From: Rhizobiales bacterium NRL2
GTDB lineage: Bacteria; Pseudomonadota; Alphaproteobacteria; Minwuiales; Minwuiaceae
Reading direction: 5' to 3'
Assembly: GCA_001664005.1 (NCBI GenBank)
Contig: CP016093.1
Location: 186,001-250,000 of the forward strand
DNA: 64,000 nucleotides
Position numbers and translations under genes: made by a program. Shown here piece after piece: positions 50,510-59,795 of this stretch. The stretch's first letter is position 1; every line of letters begins with the position of its first letter. The notes beneath the pieces were generated by a model. The model saw only the letters and a list, made by a program, of their open reading frames with translations, was not told the DNA's origin and made no database searches.

Positions 50510-51181
50510 TCAGTTTTTCAGCCAGATCGCCGCGCTGACATGGCTCTCCAGAAAGGCGGCGTGGGCCGCGAGTTCGGCCTCGGTCGGCGCATGCGGCCTG
50601 GGCGCGCGGTAGCGCCGCGCCGGGCCCGCCGCGCCTTCGCCCTGGTCCTCGCCGAAGGTCAGGCCCGCCTGCTTGACTCCCACCAGGTGGTAGTAGACGT
50701 CCGCCAGCAGCCGGGAATCGATCAGCGCGCCGTGCAGCGTGCGGTCGGTGTTGTCGACCTCGAAACGCCGGCACAGCGCGTCGAGGCTGTTCGCCGCGCC
50801 CGGAAAGCGCTTGCGGGCGATGGCCAGGGTGTCGACCACCCGGTCCATCGGCAGGGGCTCGCGGCCGATGTTGGTGAGCTCCCAGTTCAGGAACTTCATG
50901 TCGAAGGCGGCGTTATGGGCGACGATCGGGGCGCCGTCGACGAAGGCCAGGAATTCCTCGGCGATCGCGCCGAACGTCGGCTTGTCCGCCAGATCGGCGT
51001 CGGAGATGCCATGCACGCGATAGGCGTCGTCGGTCATGGCGCGTTCGGGATTGATATATTGCTGCCAGGTCCGCCCGGTCCAGACGCGGTCGACCAGTTC
51101 CAGACAGCCGATCTCGACGATGCGGTGGCCGTCATTCGGGTCCAGGCCCGTGGTTTCCGTGTCCAGGATGATTTCACGCAT
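50510..51181 (-). CDS. dnaQ: DNA polymerase III epsilon subunit (3'-5' exonuclease)
   Basis: The protein is 223 aa. Exonuclease motif I is [11 protein letters not shown] with D7 and E9, motif [18 protein letters not shown] and motif [17 protein letters not shown]. It proofreads during replication. It is the last gene of the ppsR-maf-aroE-coaE-dnaQ run, 64 bases after coaE, an order conserved beside the origin in several alphaproteobacteria. Confidence 0.95.
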   Translation of the reverse strand: MREIILDTETTGLDPNDGHRIVEIGCLELVDRVWTGRTWQQYINPERAMTDDAYRVHGISDADLADKPTFGAIAEEFLAFVDGAPIVAHNAAFDMKFLNWELTNIGREPLPMDRVVDTLAIARKRFPGAANSLDALCRRFEVDNTDRTLHGALIDSRLLADVYYHLVGVKQAGLTFGEDQGEGAAGPARRYRAPRPHAPTEAELAAHAAFLESHVSAAIWLKN

Positions 51182-51245
51182 GACGGTACTCTAAATCTGG
51201 CAGGCGGCAGGGCCCAAGCCTACTACATCCACCCGTCCGATGCCA

Positions 51246-51851
51246 TCATTGCGATTGCGCTTCGCGGCGCAGTTCGGCCACCAGCGCCTTCACCCGGGCC
51301 GCCGTTTCATCATGGGTGACGGCCGTGTCGATGACATGGTGGGCGCGTTCGCGCTTCTCGTGGTCGGGGGTCTGCCGGGCCAGGATCGCCTCGAACTTCG
51401 ACTCGGTCATGTTCGGCCGCGCCAGCACGCGCTCGCGCTGCTGCTCCGGCCCGGCGCTGACCACGACCACCGCGTCCATGCGCGCCTCGCCGCCGGTCTC
51501 GAACAGCAGAGGCACGTCGACCACGACGATGTCGTGGCCCGCCGCCTCGCATTCGGCGAAGAAGCGCTGGCGGTGCTGGCCGACCAGCGGATGCACGATC
51601 TTTTCCAGGTCGCGGATCGCCTCGTCGTCGGCGACGACGCGGTGGCTCAGCTTCTCGCGGTCGACCGCGCCGTCGACCACGACGCCGGGAAAGCGTTCGG
51701 CGACGGGCGCCACCGCCGCGCCGCCGGGGCTGTAGAGCTCGTGCACCGCGGCGTCCGCATCCCACACCGGCACGCCCTCGTCGCGGAACATGCCGGCGAC
51801 GGTGGACTTGCCCATGCCGATGGAGCCGGTGAGACCGACCACGTAGACCAT
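51246..51851 (-). CDS. coaE: Dephospho-CoA kinase
   Basis: The protein is 201 aa. P-loop [23 protein letters not shown] and [10 protein letters not shown] are the family motifs. It phosphorylates dephospho-CoA in the last step of CoA synthesis. Its start directly abuts the aroE stop. Confidence 0.96.
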   Translation of the reverse strand: MVYVVGLTGSIGMGKSTVAGMFRDEGVPVWDADAAVHELYSPGGAAVAPVAERFPGVVVDGAVDREKLSHRVVADDEAIRDLEKIVHPLVGQHRQRFFAECEAAGHDIVVVDVPLLFETGGEARMDAVVVVSAGPEQQRERVLARPNMTESKFEAILARQTPDHEKRERAHHVIDTAVTHDETAARVKALVAELRREAQSQ

Positions 51852-52697
51852 TCAGAGTACCTCCAGCAGATGTCGGCGCAGCGCCGTGTCGACCTCGGGG
51901 CGCACGCCGTAGAACGCTTCGAAGGCCGGCGCCGCCTGGTGCAGCAGCATGCCCAGCCCGTCCACCGTCTTCAGCCCGCGCGCCCGTGCGGCAGCCAGCA
52001 GCGGCGTCTCAAGCGGGACGTAGACGATGTCATGGACCACGGCGGTTTCGGGCAAGGGCGACAGATCGATCTCCAGCGCCGCCTGTCCAGTCATACCCAG
52101 CGATGTGGTGTTGACCAGAAGGGCCGTATCCCTCAGAACCGCTTCCGAAACCGGGTAGGGCTTTACGGTGACAGCGGTATTGCCTGCATCATGCGCCAGT
52201 TTCCAAGCGCTTTCAGGAGTCCTGTTGACCAGACGTATGTCGGATACGCCCGCCTGAAGCAGCGCATGTAGGGCCGCCCGTGCGGCGCCGCCGGCGCCGA
52301 TCACCGTCACGGGTCCTACCGCCGGATCGACACCGTGCTGGCGCAGATTGGCCATGAAGCCGGGCGCATCGGTATTGCGGCCGAGGATGCGGCCGTCGCG
52401 GAAGACCAGCGTGTTGACCGCGCCGATGGCGCGGGCCGCCGCGTCCAGTTCGTCGGCGATCTCGAAGGCGCGGCGCTTGTGGGGCACGGTGACGTTGACG
52501 CCGGACAGTCCGGCGGCCGCGAGCCCGCGGATCGCCGTCTCGAATGCGCCGGCGACGACGGGAAAGGGCGCATAGACGCCGTCGACACCGTGCCGGCGCA
52601 GCCAGAAGCCGTGCAGCCTGGGCGACAGGCTGTGCTCGACCGGCCAGCCGGTGACGCCGGCCACTTTCGCAGCGCCGGTGGGCGCGCCCTCACTCAT
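51852..52697 (-). CDS. aroE: Shikimate dehydrogenase
   Basis: The protein is 281 aa. The shikimate site is HSLSPRLHGFWL with NVTVPHK holding the catalytic Lys, and NTDAPGF with the Asp; the NADP loop is GAGGAARAAL. It reduces 3-dehydroshikimate in aromatic amino-acid synthesis. Its start overlaps the maf stop by eight bases. Confidence 0.96.
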   Translation of the reverse strand: MSEGAPTGAAKVAGVTGWPVEHSLSPRLHGFWLRRHGVDGVYAPFPVVAGAFETAIRGLAAAGLSGVNVTVPHKRRAFEIADELDAAARAIGAVNTLVFRDGRILGRNTDAPGFMANLRQHGVDPAVGPVTVIGAGGAARAALHALLQAGVSDIRLVNRTPESAWKLAHDAGNTAVTVKPYPVSEAVLRDTALLVNTTSLGMTGQAALEIDLSPLPETAVVHDIVYVPLETPLLAAARARGLKTVDGLGMLLHQAAPAFEAFYGVRPEVDTALRRHLLEVL

Positions 52698-53274
52698 CCG
52701 CGTTCTCCCTCAGCCAACCCAGCAGTGGAAGCAGGGGCAGACCCAGAATATCGTGCCAGCCGCCGTCGATACGCTCGAACAGGCGGATGCCGGGACCCTC
52801 GACCTGATAGCCGCCGACGGTCGCCCAGGCGCTTTCCGGCGCCGCCTCCAGATAGCTTTCGATCGCCCTCTCCGGCAAGGCCCCCATGGTCAGCGCCGGC
52901 GCGCTCGCCGTCTCGAAGACGACCGCCCCGTCGCGCGCCAGGGCCATGGCCGTTCTCAGCACATGGGTGCGGCCGGCCAGACGGCGGAGGTGGTCGGCAG
53001 CGGTGGCGCGGTTGCCCGGCTTGGAGAAGATCTCGCCGTCGAGATCGAGCACCTGGTCGGCGCCGATCACCAGCGCGTCCGGATGGCGTGCCGAAACCTC
53101 CAGCGCCTTGGCGCGGGCCAGTGCGGCGGCCAGCGCGGCCGCGTCGCCGGTCCATCCCGCCTTGATCCGGTCCTCGTCGACCCGCGGCGGATCGACCTCG
53201 AAAACGAGGCCGGCCTGTTCCAGCATGGCGCGCCGCGTCGCACTGCCCGAACCCAGCACCAGACGCAGGGTCAT
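52690..53274 (-). CDS. Maf/YhdE-family nucleoside triphosphate pyrophosphatase
   Basis: The protein is 194 aa. It starts LRLVLGSGSATRRAMLEQAG, the Maf signature, with VIGADQVLDLDGEIFSKPG and GGYQVEGPGIRLFERIDG. It hydrolyses non-canonical or excess nucleoside triphosphates. It overlaps ppsR by four bases and aroE by eight. Confidence 0.93.
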   Translation of the reverse strand: MTLRLVLGSGSATRRAMLEQAGLVFEVDPPRVDEDRIKAGWTGDAAALAAALARAKALEVSARHPDALVIGADQVLDLDGEIFSKPGNRATAADHLRRLAGRTHVLRTAMALARDGAVVFETASAPALTMGALPERAIESYLEAAPESAWATVGGYQVEGPGIRLFERIDGGWHDILGLPLLPLLGWLRENADE

Positions 53275-54092
53275 GAGGCGCGTTCGCCTTCGCGGCGCTG
53301 GTAGAGCGTCAATATGGCCGCCGCCGTCTCCTCGATCGACTTGCGCGTCACGTCGATGACCGGCCAGCCATGACGGGCGAAGACGCGCCGTGCGGCCAAC
53401 AGTTCCTCCTTGACCCGCTCCTGATCGGCGTAGTCGCTGGAGGCCGTGTCCTTCAGGGAAAGCAGGCGGTTGCGGCGGATCTGGCTGAGCCGCTCCGGCG
53501 CCGTGGTCAGCCCGACCACCAGGGGCCGGCGCAGGTTTTCCAGTTCGGGCGGCAGGGCGACGCCCGGCACGAAGGGCACGTTGGCGACCTTCAGGCCGCG
53601 ATTGGCCAGGTACATCGACGTCGGCGTCTTCGACGAGCGTGAGACGCCGACGAGTACGACATCGGCACGGTCCAGATCCGCCGCCTGCTGCCCGTCATCG
53701 TGGGAGAGCGTGTAGTGCATCGCCTCGATGCGGTCGAAATACTCCTGGTTCATCTCGTGCTGGCTGCCCGGCCGGCCGGTCGTCGCCTCGCCCAGGAACT
53801 CGTGCAGGCCCATCATCACGGTGTCGAGGGCCGAGATGTGGCGCACGCCGAGACGCCGGCAGCCTTCCTCCAGCGCCGCCCGGGCCTCCGCGTCGACCAG
53901 GGTATAGAGCACCAGGCCGGGTTCCTGCCCGATCCCCGCCAGCACGTTGGCGATCTGCGCCCGGTTGCGGATCATCGGCCAGAGATGCTTGACCGGCTGG
54001 GCGTTCTCGAACTGCACCACCGCCGCATTGACGATCGTGGTGAGGGTCTCGCCGGTCGCGTCGGAGACGAGGTGCAGATGGAAACGGGTCAT
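53271..54092 (-). CDS. ppsR: Pyruvate phosphate dikinase regulatory protein (DUF299 kinase/phosphorylase)
   Basis: The protein is 273 aa. The P-loop-like VGVSRSSKTPTSMYLANRG lies near 149-167, with FHLHLVSDATGETL at the start and QEYFDRIEAMHYTLSHDDG. The family adds and removes phosphate on PEP synthase or pyruvate phosphate dikinase. It is the first gene of the minus-strand run and its start borders the proposed oriC. Confidence 0.93.
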   Translation of the reverse strand: MTRFHLHLVSDATGETLTTIVNAAVVQFENAQPVKHLWPMIRNRAQIANVLAGIGQEPGLVLYTLVDAEARAALEEGCRRLGVRHISALDTVMMGLHEFLGEATTGRPGSQHEMNQEYFDRIEAMHYTLSHDDGQQAADLDRADVVLVGVSRSSKTPTSMYLANRGLKVANVPFVPGVALPPELENLRRPLVVGLTTAPERLSQIRRNRLLSLKDTASSDYADQERVKEELLAARRVFARHGWPVIDVTRKSIEETAAAILTLYQRREGERAS

Positions 54093-54485
54093 GCAGGCAG
54101 GCCGGAGTCGATAAGTCGGGTCGATCTGTGGATATCACGGATGACAGCGTCATGCTGGCACGGCTGTCCCGCCAAGGTCCAGTGCCATACAGCATCGCGC
54201 CGTCCACCGGCCGCAGCCGCCCACCGACAACCCGGAGGGAGGACAACCGGCGCCGAGCCGGACCCGCAGGGGACGGCCGGCGCGGACGAGGCTGCTGTCA
54301 CCGTGCCTGCGATTCAGTCCACCGCTGTGAAGAGCGGGGATGAACCGGAGCGACGACGGCGGCGCCTGTGCATGAACGGGGGACGGATTCGCTCCCCGAT
54401 ATCCACATGGACAACAACATCATCTTCAAGATTCTATATATAATATAAGAAAAGAGAGAGACCGGACCGGGGAGGAGTCCCAGCC
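54093..54485. other. Probable chromosomal replication origin (oriC)
   Basis: This 393-base gap separates divergent ppsR and tauD-hemE-hemJ. TGTGGATAT at 54127-54135 and ATATCCACA at 54399-54407 each match the DnaA box TTATCCACA at 8 of 9 positions, in opposite orientations; TGTGCATGA at 54367-54375 is a weaker match. Just after the second box, 54431-54454 is A/T at 21 of 24 bases in otherwise GC-rich DNA, as expected for an unwinding element. The Caulobacter origin lies beside hemE and the same neighbours, and genes on both sides here run away from the gap. The middle of the gap shows nothing else recognisable. Confidence 0.72.
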
Positions 54486-55559
54486 ATGTCGGCCAAGCCC
54501 GAACCGCCATCGACCGAGAGCCTGCCCAAACCTCCGTCGGGCCCGAGCGTCTGGACGGGACGCGAGATGCGCGACCGGACCGACTGGATCGGCCATATGG
54601 ATACGGAGGCGCTATCCCGCCTGGAAGGGAAGGTGGACGCGTTTCTGTCAAGCGGGCGGCCGCTGGCGCAGATGACCGCCTCTGACATGACCGATCCGGC
54701 GCTGGAGCGGCTGGCCGGCGGCTGGCGGCAGGAGCTGCTGGAGGGCCGGGGCTTCCTGCTGGTCCGCGGGATGCCGGTCGGGGAATGGGCCCACGAGAAG
54801 ACGGCCGCGGCGTATTTCGGGCTGGGGCTGCTGATGGGCGCGCCGCGCAGCCAGAACGCCGCCGGCCACCTGCTGGGCCATGTGCGCGACCTGGGCCTGT
54901 CGACGGACGATCCGCGGGTGCGCATCTATCAGACGACCGAGCGCCAGACCTTCCATACCGACAGCTGCGATGTCGTCGGGCTGTTGTGTCTCAAGACAGC
55001 CAGGACCGGTGGCGAGTCGGCGATCGTCAGCTCCATGGCGATCTACCGGGCCATGTACGAGAGCCGGCCCGACCTGCTGGCGCAGCTCTTCCACGGCTTT
55101 CCGACGGACCGCCGGGGCGAGATCCCGCCGGGCAAGGGTCCGTATTTCGAGATCCCGGTGTTCAATTTTTACCGGGGTCATCTCTCTGCGATCTATGCTC
55201 GCCGCTACATCACCTCGGCGCAGAAGTTCGACCATGCACGACGCCTGAGGCCGCTGGAAATCGAGGCCCTGGACGAATTCGACCGGCTCGCCAACGATCC
55301 GGAGATGAACCTGAAGATGGAGTTCCGCCCGGGGGACATGCAGTTCCTGCACAATCACACCATCCTGCACGACCGCCTGGCCTACGAAGACTGGCCGGAA
55401 GCGGCGCGCAAGCGCCATCTGCTGCGCCTCTGGCTGGCCGTGCCCGGCGCGCGGCCCTTGCCTCCGGTCTATGCGGAACGCTATGGCAGCGTGACGTTGG
55501 GCGACCGCGGCGGCATTGTCGTCGAGGGCGCCAGCCCCACCGTGCCGCTCCATCCATAG
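54486..55559 (+). CDS. TauD/TfdA-family Fe(II)/2-oxoglutarate dioxygenase
   Basis: The protein is 357 aa. The metal triad is H157 and D159 in FHTDSCD and H295 in ILHDR; the basic residues after it (KRHLLRLWLAVPG) suit 2-oxoglutarate binding. It hydroxylates a substrate that cannot be predicted. GGGGAGGAG precedes the ATG. It lies 23 bases before hemE and probably shares its promoter, an unusual companion for a haem gene. Confidence 0.85.
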   Translation: MSAKPEPPSTESLPKPPSGPSVWTGREMRDRTDWIGHMDTEALSRLEGKVDAFLSSGRPLAQMTASDMTDPALERLAGGWRQELLEGRGFLLVRGMPVGEWAHEKTAAAYFGLGLLMGAPRSQNAAGHLLGHVRDLGLSTDDPRVRIYQTTERQTFHTDSCDVVGLLCLKTARTGGESAIVSSMAIYRAMYESRPDLLAQLFHGFPTDRRGEIPPGKGPYFEIPVFNFYRGHLSAIYARRYITSAQKFDHARRLRPLEIEALDEFDRLANDPEMNLKMEFRPGDMQFLHNHTILHDRLAYEDWPEAARKRHLLRLWLAVPGARPLPPVYAERYGSVTLGDRGGIVVEGASPTVPLHP

Positions 55560-55582
55560 AACACAGGACAACGACGTCCCCC

Positions 55583-56620
55583 ATGACTGACAAACGCTTG
55601 CTGCGGGCGCTCGCCGGCGAACCGGTGGACCGGCCGCCCTTCTGGTTCATGCGCCAGGCGGGCCGCTACCTGCCCGAATACCGCGCCACGCGCGAACAGG
55701 CCGGGGACTTCCTGGAGCTCTGCTACAACCCGGAGCTGGCCGAGGAAGTGACGCTGCAGCCGATCCGGCGGTTCGGGATGGACGCGGCGATCCTGTTCGC
55801 CGACATCCTGCTGCTGCCCCAGGCGCTGGGCCGGGAGGTGGCGTTCAGGGCCGGTGAGGGACCGGTGCTGGAGCCGCTGACCCGCAACGAGGATATCCCG
55901 GAGATGAATGCCGGCCGGCTGCACGATCATCTGGGCCCAGTCTACGAGACCGTGGGGCGGTTGTCGAATTCACTACCCGACGACGTTGCGCTGATCGGCT
56001 TCGCCGGTGCGCCCTGGACGGTGGCGACCTACATGGTCGAGGGCGGCTCGTCGAAGGACTACGCGGCGACGAAGGGCTGGGCCTTTGCCGATCGGGAGGG
56101 GTTCGGGCGGCTGATCGACGTGCTGACCCAGGCCACCGGCGCCTATCTGAAGCAGCAGATCCGCGCCGGCGCGGAAGTGGTGCAGATCTTCGACACCTGG
56201 GCCGGCGCCCTGCCCGCCGCCTGGCTGGAGCCGCTGGTTTTCGCGCCGCTCCGCCGCATCGCCGCCGACATCCACGAGAGCTTTCCCGACGTGCCGGTGA
56301 TCGGCTTTCCGCGCGGTATCGGTGCGGCGGCCGAACGTGCGGCCGAAATCGAGGGACTTGCCGGTCTTTCGGTCGACTGGGCGACCGATCCCCGCTGGGC
56401 GGCGGAACGGCTGCAGCCGCACCTGACCGTGCAGGGTAATCTGGATCCCCGGCTGGTGGTTGTGGGCGGCGAGCCCATGCGGGCGGCGGCGCGCGACATT
56501 CTCCGGGCGCTTGCAAAAGGGCCGTTCATCTTCAACCTCGGCCACGGTATCGTGCCGGAGACCCCGCCCGAGCATGTCGGCGAACTCTCCGATCTGGTCC
56601 GCAACTGGAAGGCCGAATGA
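55583..56620 (+). CDS. hemE: Uroporphyrinogen decarboxylase
   Basis: The protein is 345 aa. WFMRQAGRYLPEYRATRE is the family signature, with MDAAILFADILLLPQALG holding the active-site Asp, and NLGHGIVPETPPEHV at the end. It decarboxylates uroporphyrinogen III to coproporphyrinogen III. hemJ follows with no gap. Confidence 0.97.
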   Translation: MTDKRLLRALAGEPVDRPPFWFMRQAGRYLPEYRATREQAGDFLELCYNPELAEEVTLQPIRRFGMDAAILFADILLLPQALGREVAFRAGEGPVLEPLTRNEDIPEMNAGRLHDHLGPVYETVGRLSNSLPDDVALIGFAGAPWTVATYMVEGGSSKDYAATKGWAFADREGFGRLIDVLTQATGAYLKQQIRAGAEVVQIFDTWAGALPAAWLEPLVFAPLRRIAADIHESFPDVPVIGFPRGIGAAAERAAEIEGLAGLSVDWATDPRWAAERLQPHLTVQGNLDPRLVVVGGEPMRAAARDILRALAKGPFIFNLGHGIVPETPPEHVGELSDLVRNWKAE

Positions 56621-57067
56621 ATGGAAGACTACTACATCTGGTTCAAGGCGCTGCACCTGCTCGCGGTAATCGCCTGGATGGCCGGCATGCTCTACCTGCC
56701 CCGGCTCTACGTCTATCACGCCGACGCCGAGCCTGGCTCCGACAAGTCCGAGACCTTCAAGGTGATGGAGCGGCGCCTGCTGCGCGGCATCATGAACCCG
56801 GCGATGATCGCCACCTGGATCTTCGGCCTGCTGATGCTCTATGTCGGCTTCACCAACGAGTTCCTGACCATGGCCGACGGCTGGCTGCACGTGAAGCTGC
56901 TGCTGGTCATCGTGATGAGTGGTCTGCACGGCATGTTCTCGGCCTGGCGCAAGGATTTCGCGGTCGACCGCAACACCCGCTCGGCCAACTTCTACCGGAT
57001 CATGAACGAGATCCCGACCGTCGCCCTGATCGTCGTCGTCATCATGGCGATCGTGAAACCGTTCTGA
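56621..57067 (+). CDS. hemJ: Protoporphyrinogen IX oxidase HemJ
   Basis: The protein is 148 aa with four predicted membrane helices. HLLAVIAWMAGMLYLPRLYVYH holds the conserved His of the HemJ family, with MERRLLRGIMNPAMIATW and WLHVKLLLVIVMSGLHG. It oxidises protoporphyrinogen IX in the inner membrane. The ATG directly follows the hemE stop. Confidence 0.95.
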   Translation: MEDYYIWFKALHLLAVIAWMAGMLYLPRLYVYHADAEPGSDKSETFKVMERRLLRGIMNPAMIATWIFGLLMLYVGFTNEFLTMADGWLHVKLLLVIVMSGLHGMFSAWRKDFAVDRNTRSANFYRIMNEIPTVALIVVVIMAIVKPF

Positions 57068-57113
57068 GCGGGTGGATCGTTCCGGCAATCCACCAATCGA
57101 CGCTCACTTGACA

Positions 57114-57203
57114 TGTCACCCCCGCCTATGTGCGGGGGTCCGGAGCGGCTTCGCCGCAAGTCTATGGTCCTGACCGGATGCCCGCACGGGGGCGGGCATG
57201 ACA
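57114..57203. repeat. Family E palindromic repeat (E2)
   Basis: It is bounded by TGTCA (57114) and TGACA (57203). Inner hairpins: CCCCCGC/GCGGGGG, GCGGC/CGCCGC and TGCCCGC/GCGGGCA. It shares ordered blocks with E1. It runs into the 3' end of the carbamoylase-family gene, whose stop codon (57162-57164) lies inside the repeat. Confidence 0.85.
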
Positions 57204-58457
57204 CCGAAGCGCCCTACCCCGCCCCGCGCGGTCCAGCATGGCCCGGAGCAGGACATTGCCGCCGGCGTGGATCCATTCCGGCTTCGCGTCCTCGATCTCG
57301 TTGTGGCTGATGCCGTCGATGCAGGGGATGAAGATCATCGCGGTCGGCGCCACGCGGCTGATGTTGCAGGCGTCGTGGCCGGCGCCCGAGACGATGGCGC
57401 GCAAGGAGTAGCCCAGCGCTTCCGCGCCTTTGCTCACCGCCTCGACGCAGGCCGGATCGAAGGGCAGGGGCGCCAGGTCCATGATCTGCTTGATCTTCGC
57501 CTCGACGCGGCTGCGTTCGGCGATTTCCGCCACGCCGGCCCGCATTTCCCGGTCCATGGCCGCCAGTTCGTCCGGATCCGGATGGCGGAAGTCGATGGTC
57601 ATGAAGACCCGGCCGGGGATGACGTTGCGGCTGTTGGGATGGACGTTCAGCATGCCGACGGTGGCGCAGCCGGTGGGCGCGTGATCCAGGCCGATGCGGT
57701 TGACCAGGTCGACGATCCGGGCGGCGCCCAGCAGGGCGTCGCGGCGCACCGGCATGGGCGTCGGGCCGGCATGGCTTTCCTGACCCTTGATCTCCAGCTC
57801 GTACCATTTCTGGCCCTGTGCGCCGGTGACGACGCCGATGGTGACGTCCTCGGCCTCCAGGATCGGGCCCTGCTCGATATGGGTTTCGAAGAAGGCGTGG
57901 ATCTCGCGCCCGCCGCAGGGCTCCTCGCCGGCATAGCCGATGCGCTCCAGTTCCTCGCCGATGGTCCGCCCGTCCTGGTCGGCGCAGGCCAGGCCGTAGT
58001 CCAGGTCAAAGACGCCGGCGAAGACGCCGGAGGCGATCATCGACGGCGCGAAGCGGCTGCCTTCCTCGTTGGTCCAGACCGCGACCTCCACCGGGCGCTC
58101 GGTCTCGATCTCCAGGTCGTTGAGCGTGCGCACCACCTCGAGCCCGGCGAGGACGCCGTAGACCCCGTCGAAGCGGCCGCCCGTCGGCTGGGTGTCGAGA
58201 TGGCTGCCGGTCATCACCGGGGCCAGGCTGTCGTCCCGGCCGGGACGGCGGGCGAAGATGTTGCCCATGCGGTCGACGCGGATCGAACAGCCGGCCTCCT
58301 CGCACCAGCGCACGAACAGGTCGCGCCCCTCCCGGTCGAGATCGGTCAGCGCCAGGCGGCAGTTGCCGCCCTTCTCGGTGGCGCCGATCTTCGCCATCTC
58401 CATCAGGCTGTCCCACAGCCGGTCGCCGTCGATGCCGAGATTGTGTCCTTCGACCAT
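57162..58457 (-). CDS. Zn-dependent hydrolase, N-carbamoyl-amino-acid hydrolase family
   Basis: The protein is 431 aa. M20-type dinuclear zinc site: TGSHLDTQPTGGRFDGVYG (His and Asp), WTNEEGSRFAPSM (Glu-Glu) and ETHIEQGP. Such enzymes hydrolyse N-carbamoyl amino acids, ureidoglycolate-type or beta-ureidopropionate substrates; which one is not decidable. The final residues (CHARPRAGIRSGP) are encoded by repeat E2, so the native C-terminus has probably been altered by repeat insertion. It is alone, convergent with hemJ. Confidence 0.87.
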   Translation of the reverse strand: MVEGHNLGIDGDRLWDSLMEMAKIGATEKGGNCRLALTDLDREGRDLFVRWCEEAGCSIRVDRMGNIFARRPGRDDSLAPVMTGSHLDTQPTGGRFDGVYGVLAGLEVVRTLNDLEIETERPVEVAVWTNEEGSRFAPSMIASGVFAGVFDLDYGLACADQDGRTIGEELERIGYAGEEPCGGREIHAFFETHIEQGPILEAEDVTIGVVTGAQGQKWYELEIKGQESHAGPTPMPVRRDALLGAARIVDLVNRIGLDHAPTGCATVGMLNVHPNSRNVIPGRVFMTIDFRHPDPDELAAMDREMRAGVAEIAERSRVEAKIKQIMDLAPLPFDPACVEAVSKGAEALGYSLRAIVSGAGHDACNISRVAPTAMIFIPCIDGISHNEIEDAKPEWIHAGGNVLLRAMLDRAGRGRALRCHARPRAGIRSGP

Positions 58458-58559
58458 GGTTTCGCGCCTCCCTGTCGCCGCCGGCCTGCGTCACGATGCC
58501 AACGCGCGGGCCCGGTCCCCGACGTTATCTAATGAAGGGCGTATTCCGGAAGGGAAACC

Positions 58560-59087
58560 ATGGCGATACTGAAGATCGCGAAGATGGGCCATCCCGTGTT
58601 GCGGCAGGTCGCCGAGCCGGTGGAGGACCCCACGGCGCCGGGGATCCTGCGTCTGGTGGGCGACATGATGGCCACGCTGGAGGACATCGCCGGCGCCGGG
58701 CTGGCCGCGCCGCAGGTGCATGTCTCGAAGCGTGTGGTCATGTTCCACGTGCCGCCGGGCCGTGGCGATCCGGAAACCGTGCCCTTCACCGTGCTGGTCA
58801 ATCCCCGGATCGAGGTGCTGACGGACGAGACCGAGGCGGGCTGGGAAGGCTGCCTTTCGGTGCCCGGCCTGCGCGGTCTGGTGTCCAGGCCAGCATACAT
58901 CCGCTATTCGGGCTACGGCGTCGACGGACAGAGGATCGAGCGCGAGGCGAAGGGCTTCCACGCCCGCGTCGTCCAGCACGAATGCGACCACCTGGACGGG
59001 GTTCTCTATCCCCAGCGCATGGACGACCTGAGCCGGCTGATCTTCGAGAGCGAATTCCGCCACCACCTGGAGGAAGCGACGACATGA
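58560..59087 (+). CDS. def: Peptide deformylase
   Basis: The protein is 175 aa. All three family motifs are present: GAGLAAPQ at 45-52, EGCLS at 97-101 with metal ligand C99, and HECDH at 140-144. It removes the N-formyl group from new proteins. There is no fmt gene next to it; instead its stop overlaps the COQ9 gene start as ATGA. Confidence 0.95.
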   Translation: MAILKIAKMGHPVLRQVAEPVEDPTAPGILRLVGDMMATLEDIAGAGLAAPQVHVSKRVVMFHVPPGRGDPETVPFTVLVNPRIEVLTDETEAGWEGCLSVPGLRGLVSRPAYIRYSGYGVDGQRIEREAKGFHARVVQHECDHLDGVLYPQRMDDLSRLIFESEFRHHLEEATT

Positions 59088-59770
59088 GCGAGACCACGGA
59101 ACAGGATCCGCAGGCCGGGATCGAGGCCATGCGCGACAGGCTGCTGGAGGCCGCCCTGCCGCACGCCGCCTTCGACGGCTGGACCGAGCAGACCCTGCGC
59201 CGCGCCGCAGACGACACGGAGATGACGCCGCTGGATGTCTACCGCGCCTTTCCCGAAGGGTCGGAAGGCCTGCTGGACCATTTCATGGCGCGCGCCGACG
59301 AGCAGATGGTGCGCGACGTCCTGGAACTCGATCTCGACCAGATGCGCATCCGCGACAAGATCACGGCCGCCGTGCGGCTCCGGCTGGAGCGGGCGGCGCC
59401 GCACAGGGAGGCCGTGCGCCGCGGCCTCTCCCATCTGGGGCTGCCGCACCGCGGTCCGCGGGCGATGCGCGCGCTCTACCGGACCGTCGACCTGATGTGG
59501 CGCGCGATCGGCGACACCTCGACCGATTTCAACTTCTATTCCAAGCGCGCCCTGCTGGCCGGTGTCTACGGCTCGACGCTGCTCTACTGGCTGAACGACA
59601 GCTCCGCCGGGCACGAGCGGACCTGGGCCTTTCTCGACCGCCGCATCGGCGACGTGATGAAGTTCGAGAAGGCCAAGGCGCGGCTGAAGAACGCCGGGGT
59701 CCGCCTGCCCAGTCCGGCGCGCATCGGCCGCCGCATCGCCGAACGCCGCAACAGCCCCTTCCGGGTTTAG
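59084..59770 (+). CDS. COQ9-family ubiquinone biosynthesis accessory protein
   Basis: The protein is 228 aa. The family blocks LLEAALPHAAFDGWTEQTL, PHREAVRRGLSHLGLPH, the DLMWRAIGDTSTDFNFYSKR segment and LLYWLNDSSAGHERTWAFLDRRI are clear. COQ9 is a TetR-fold lipid-binding partner of the COQ7 hydroxylase in ubiquinone synthesis. It is translationally coupled to def. Confidence 0.93.
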   Translation: MSETTEQDPQAGIEAMRDRLLEAALPHAAFDGWTEQTLRRAADDTEMTPLDVYRAFPEGSEGLLDHFMARADEQMVRDVLELDLDQMRIRDKITAAVRLRLERAAPHREAVRRGLSHLGLPHRGPRAMRALYRTVDLMWRAIGDTSTDFNFYSKRALLAGVYGSTLLYWLNDSSAGHERTWAFLDRRIGDVMKFEKAKARLKNAGVRLPSPARIGRRIAERRNSPFRV

Positions 59771-59795
59771 GGAGAAGTTCTGTTCCTGACTTTGT

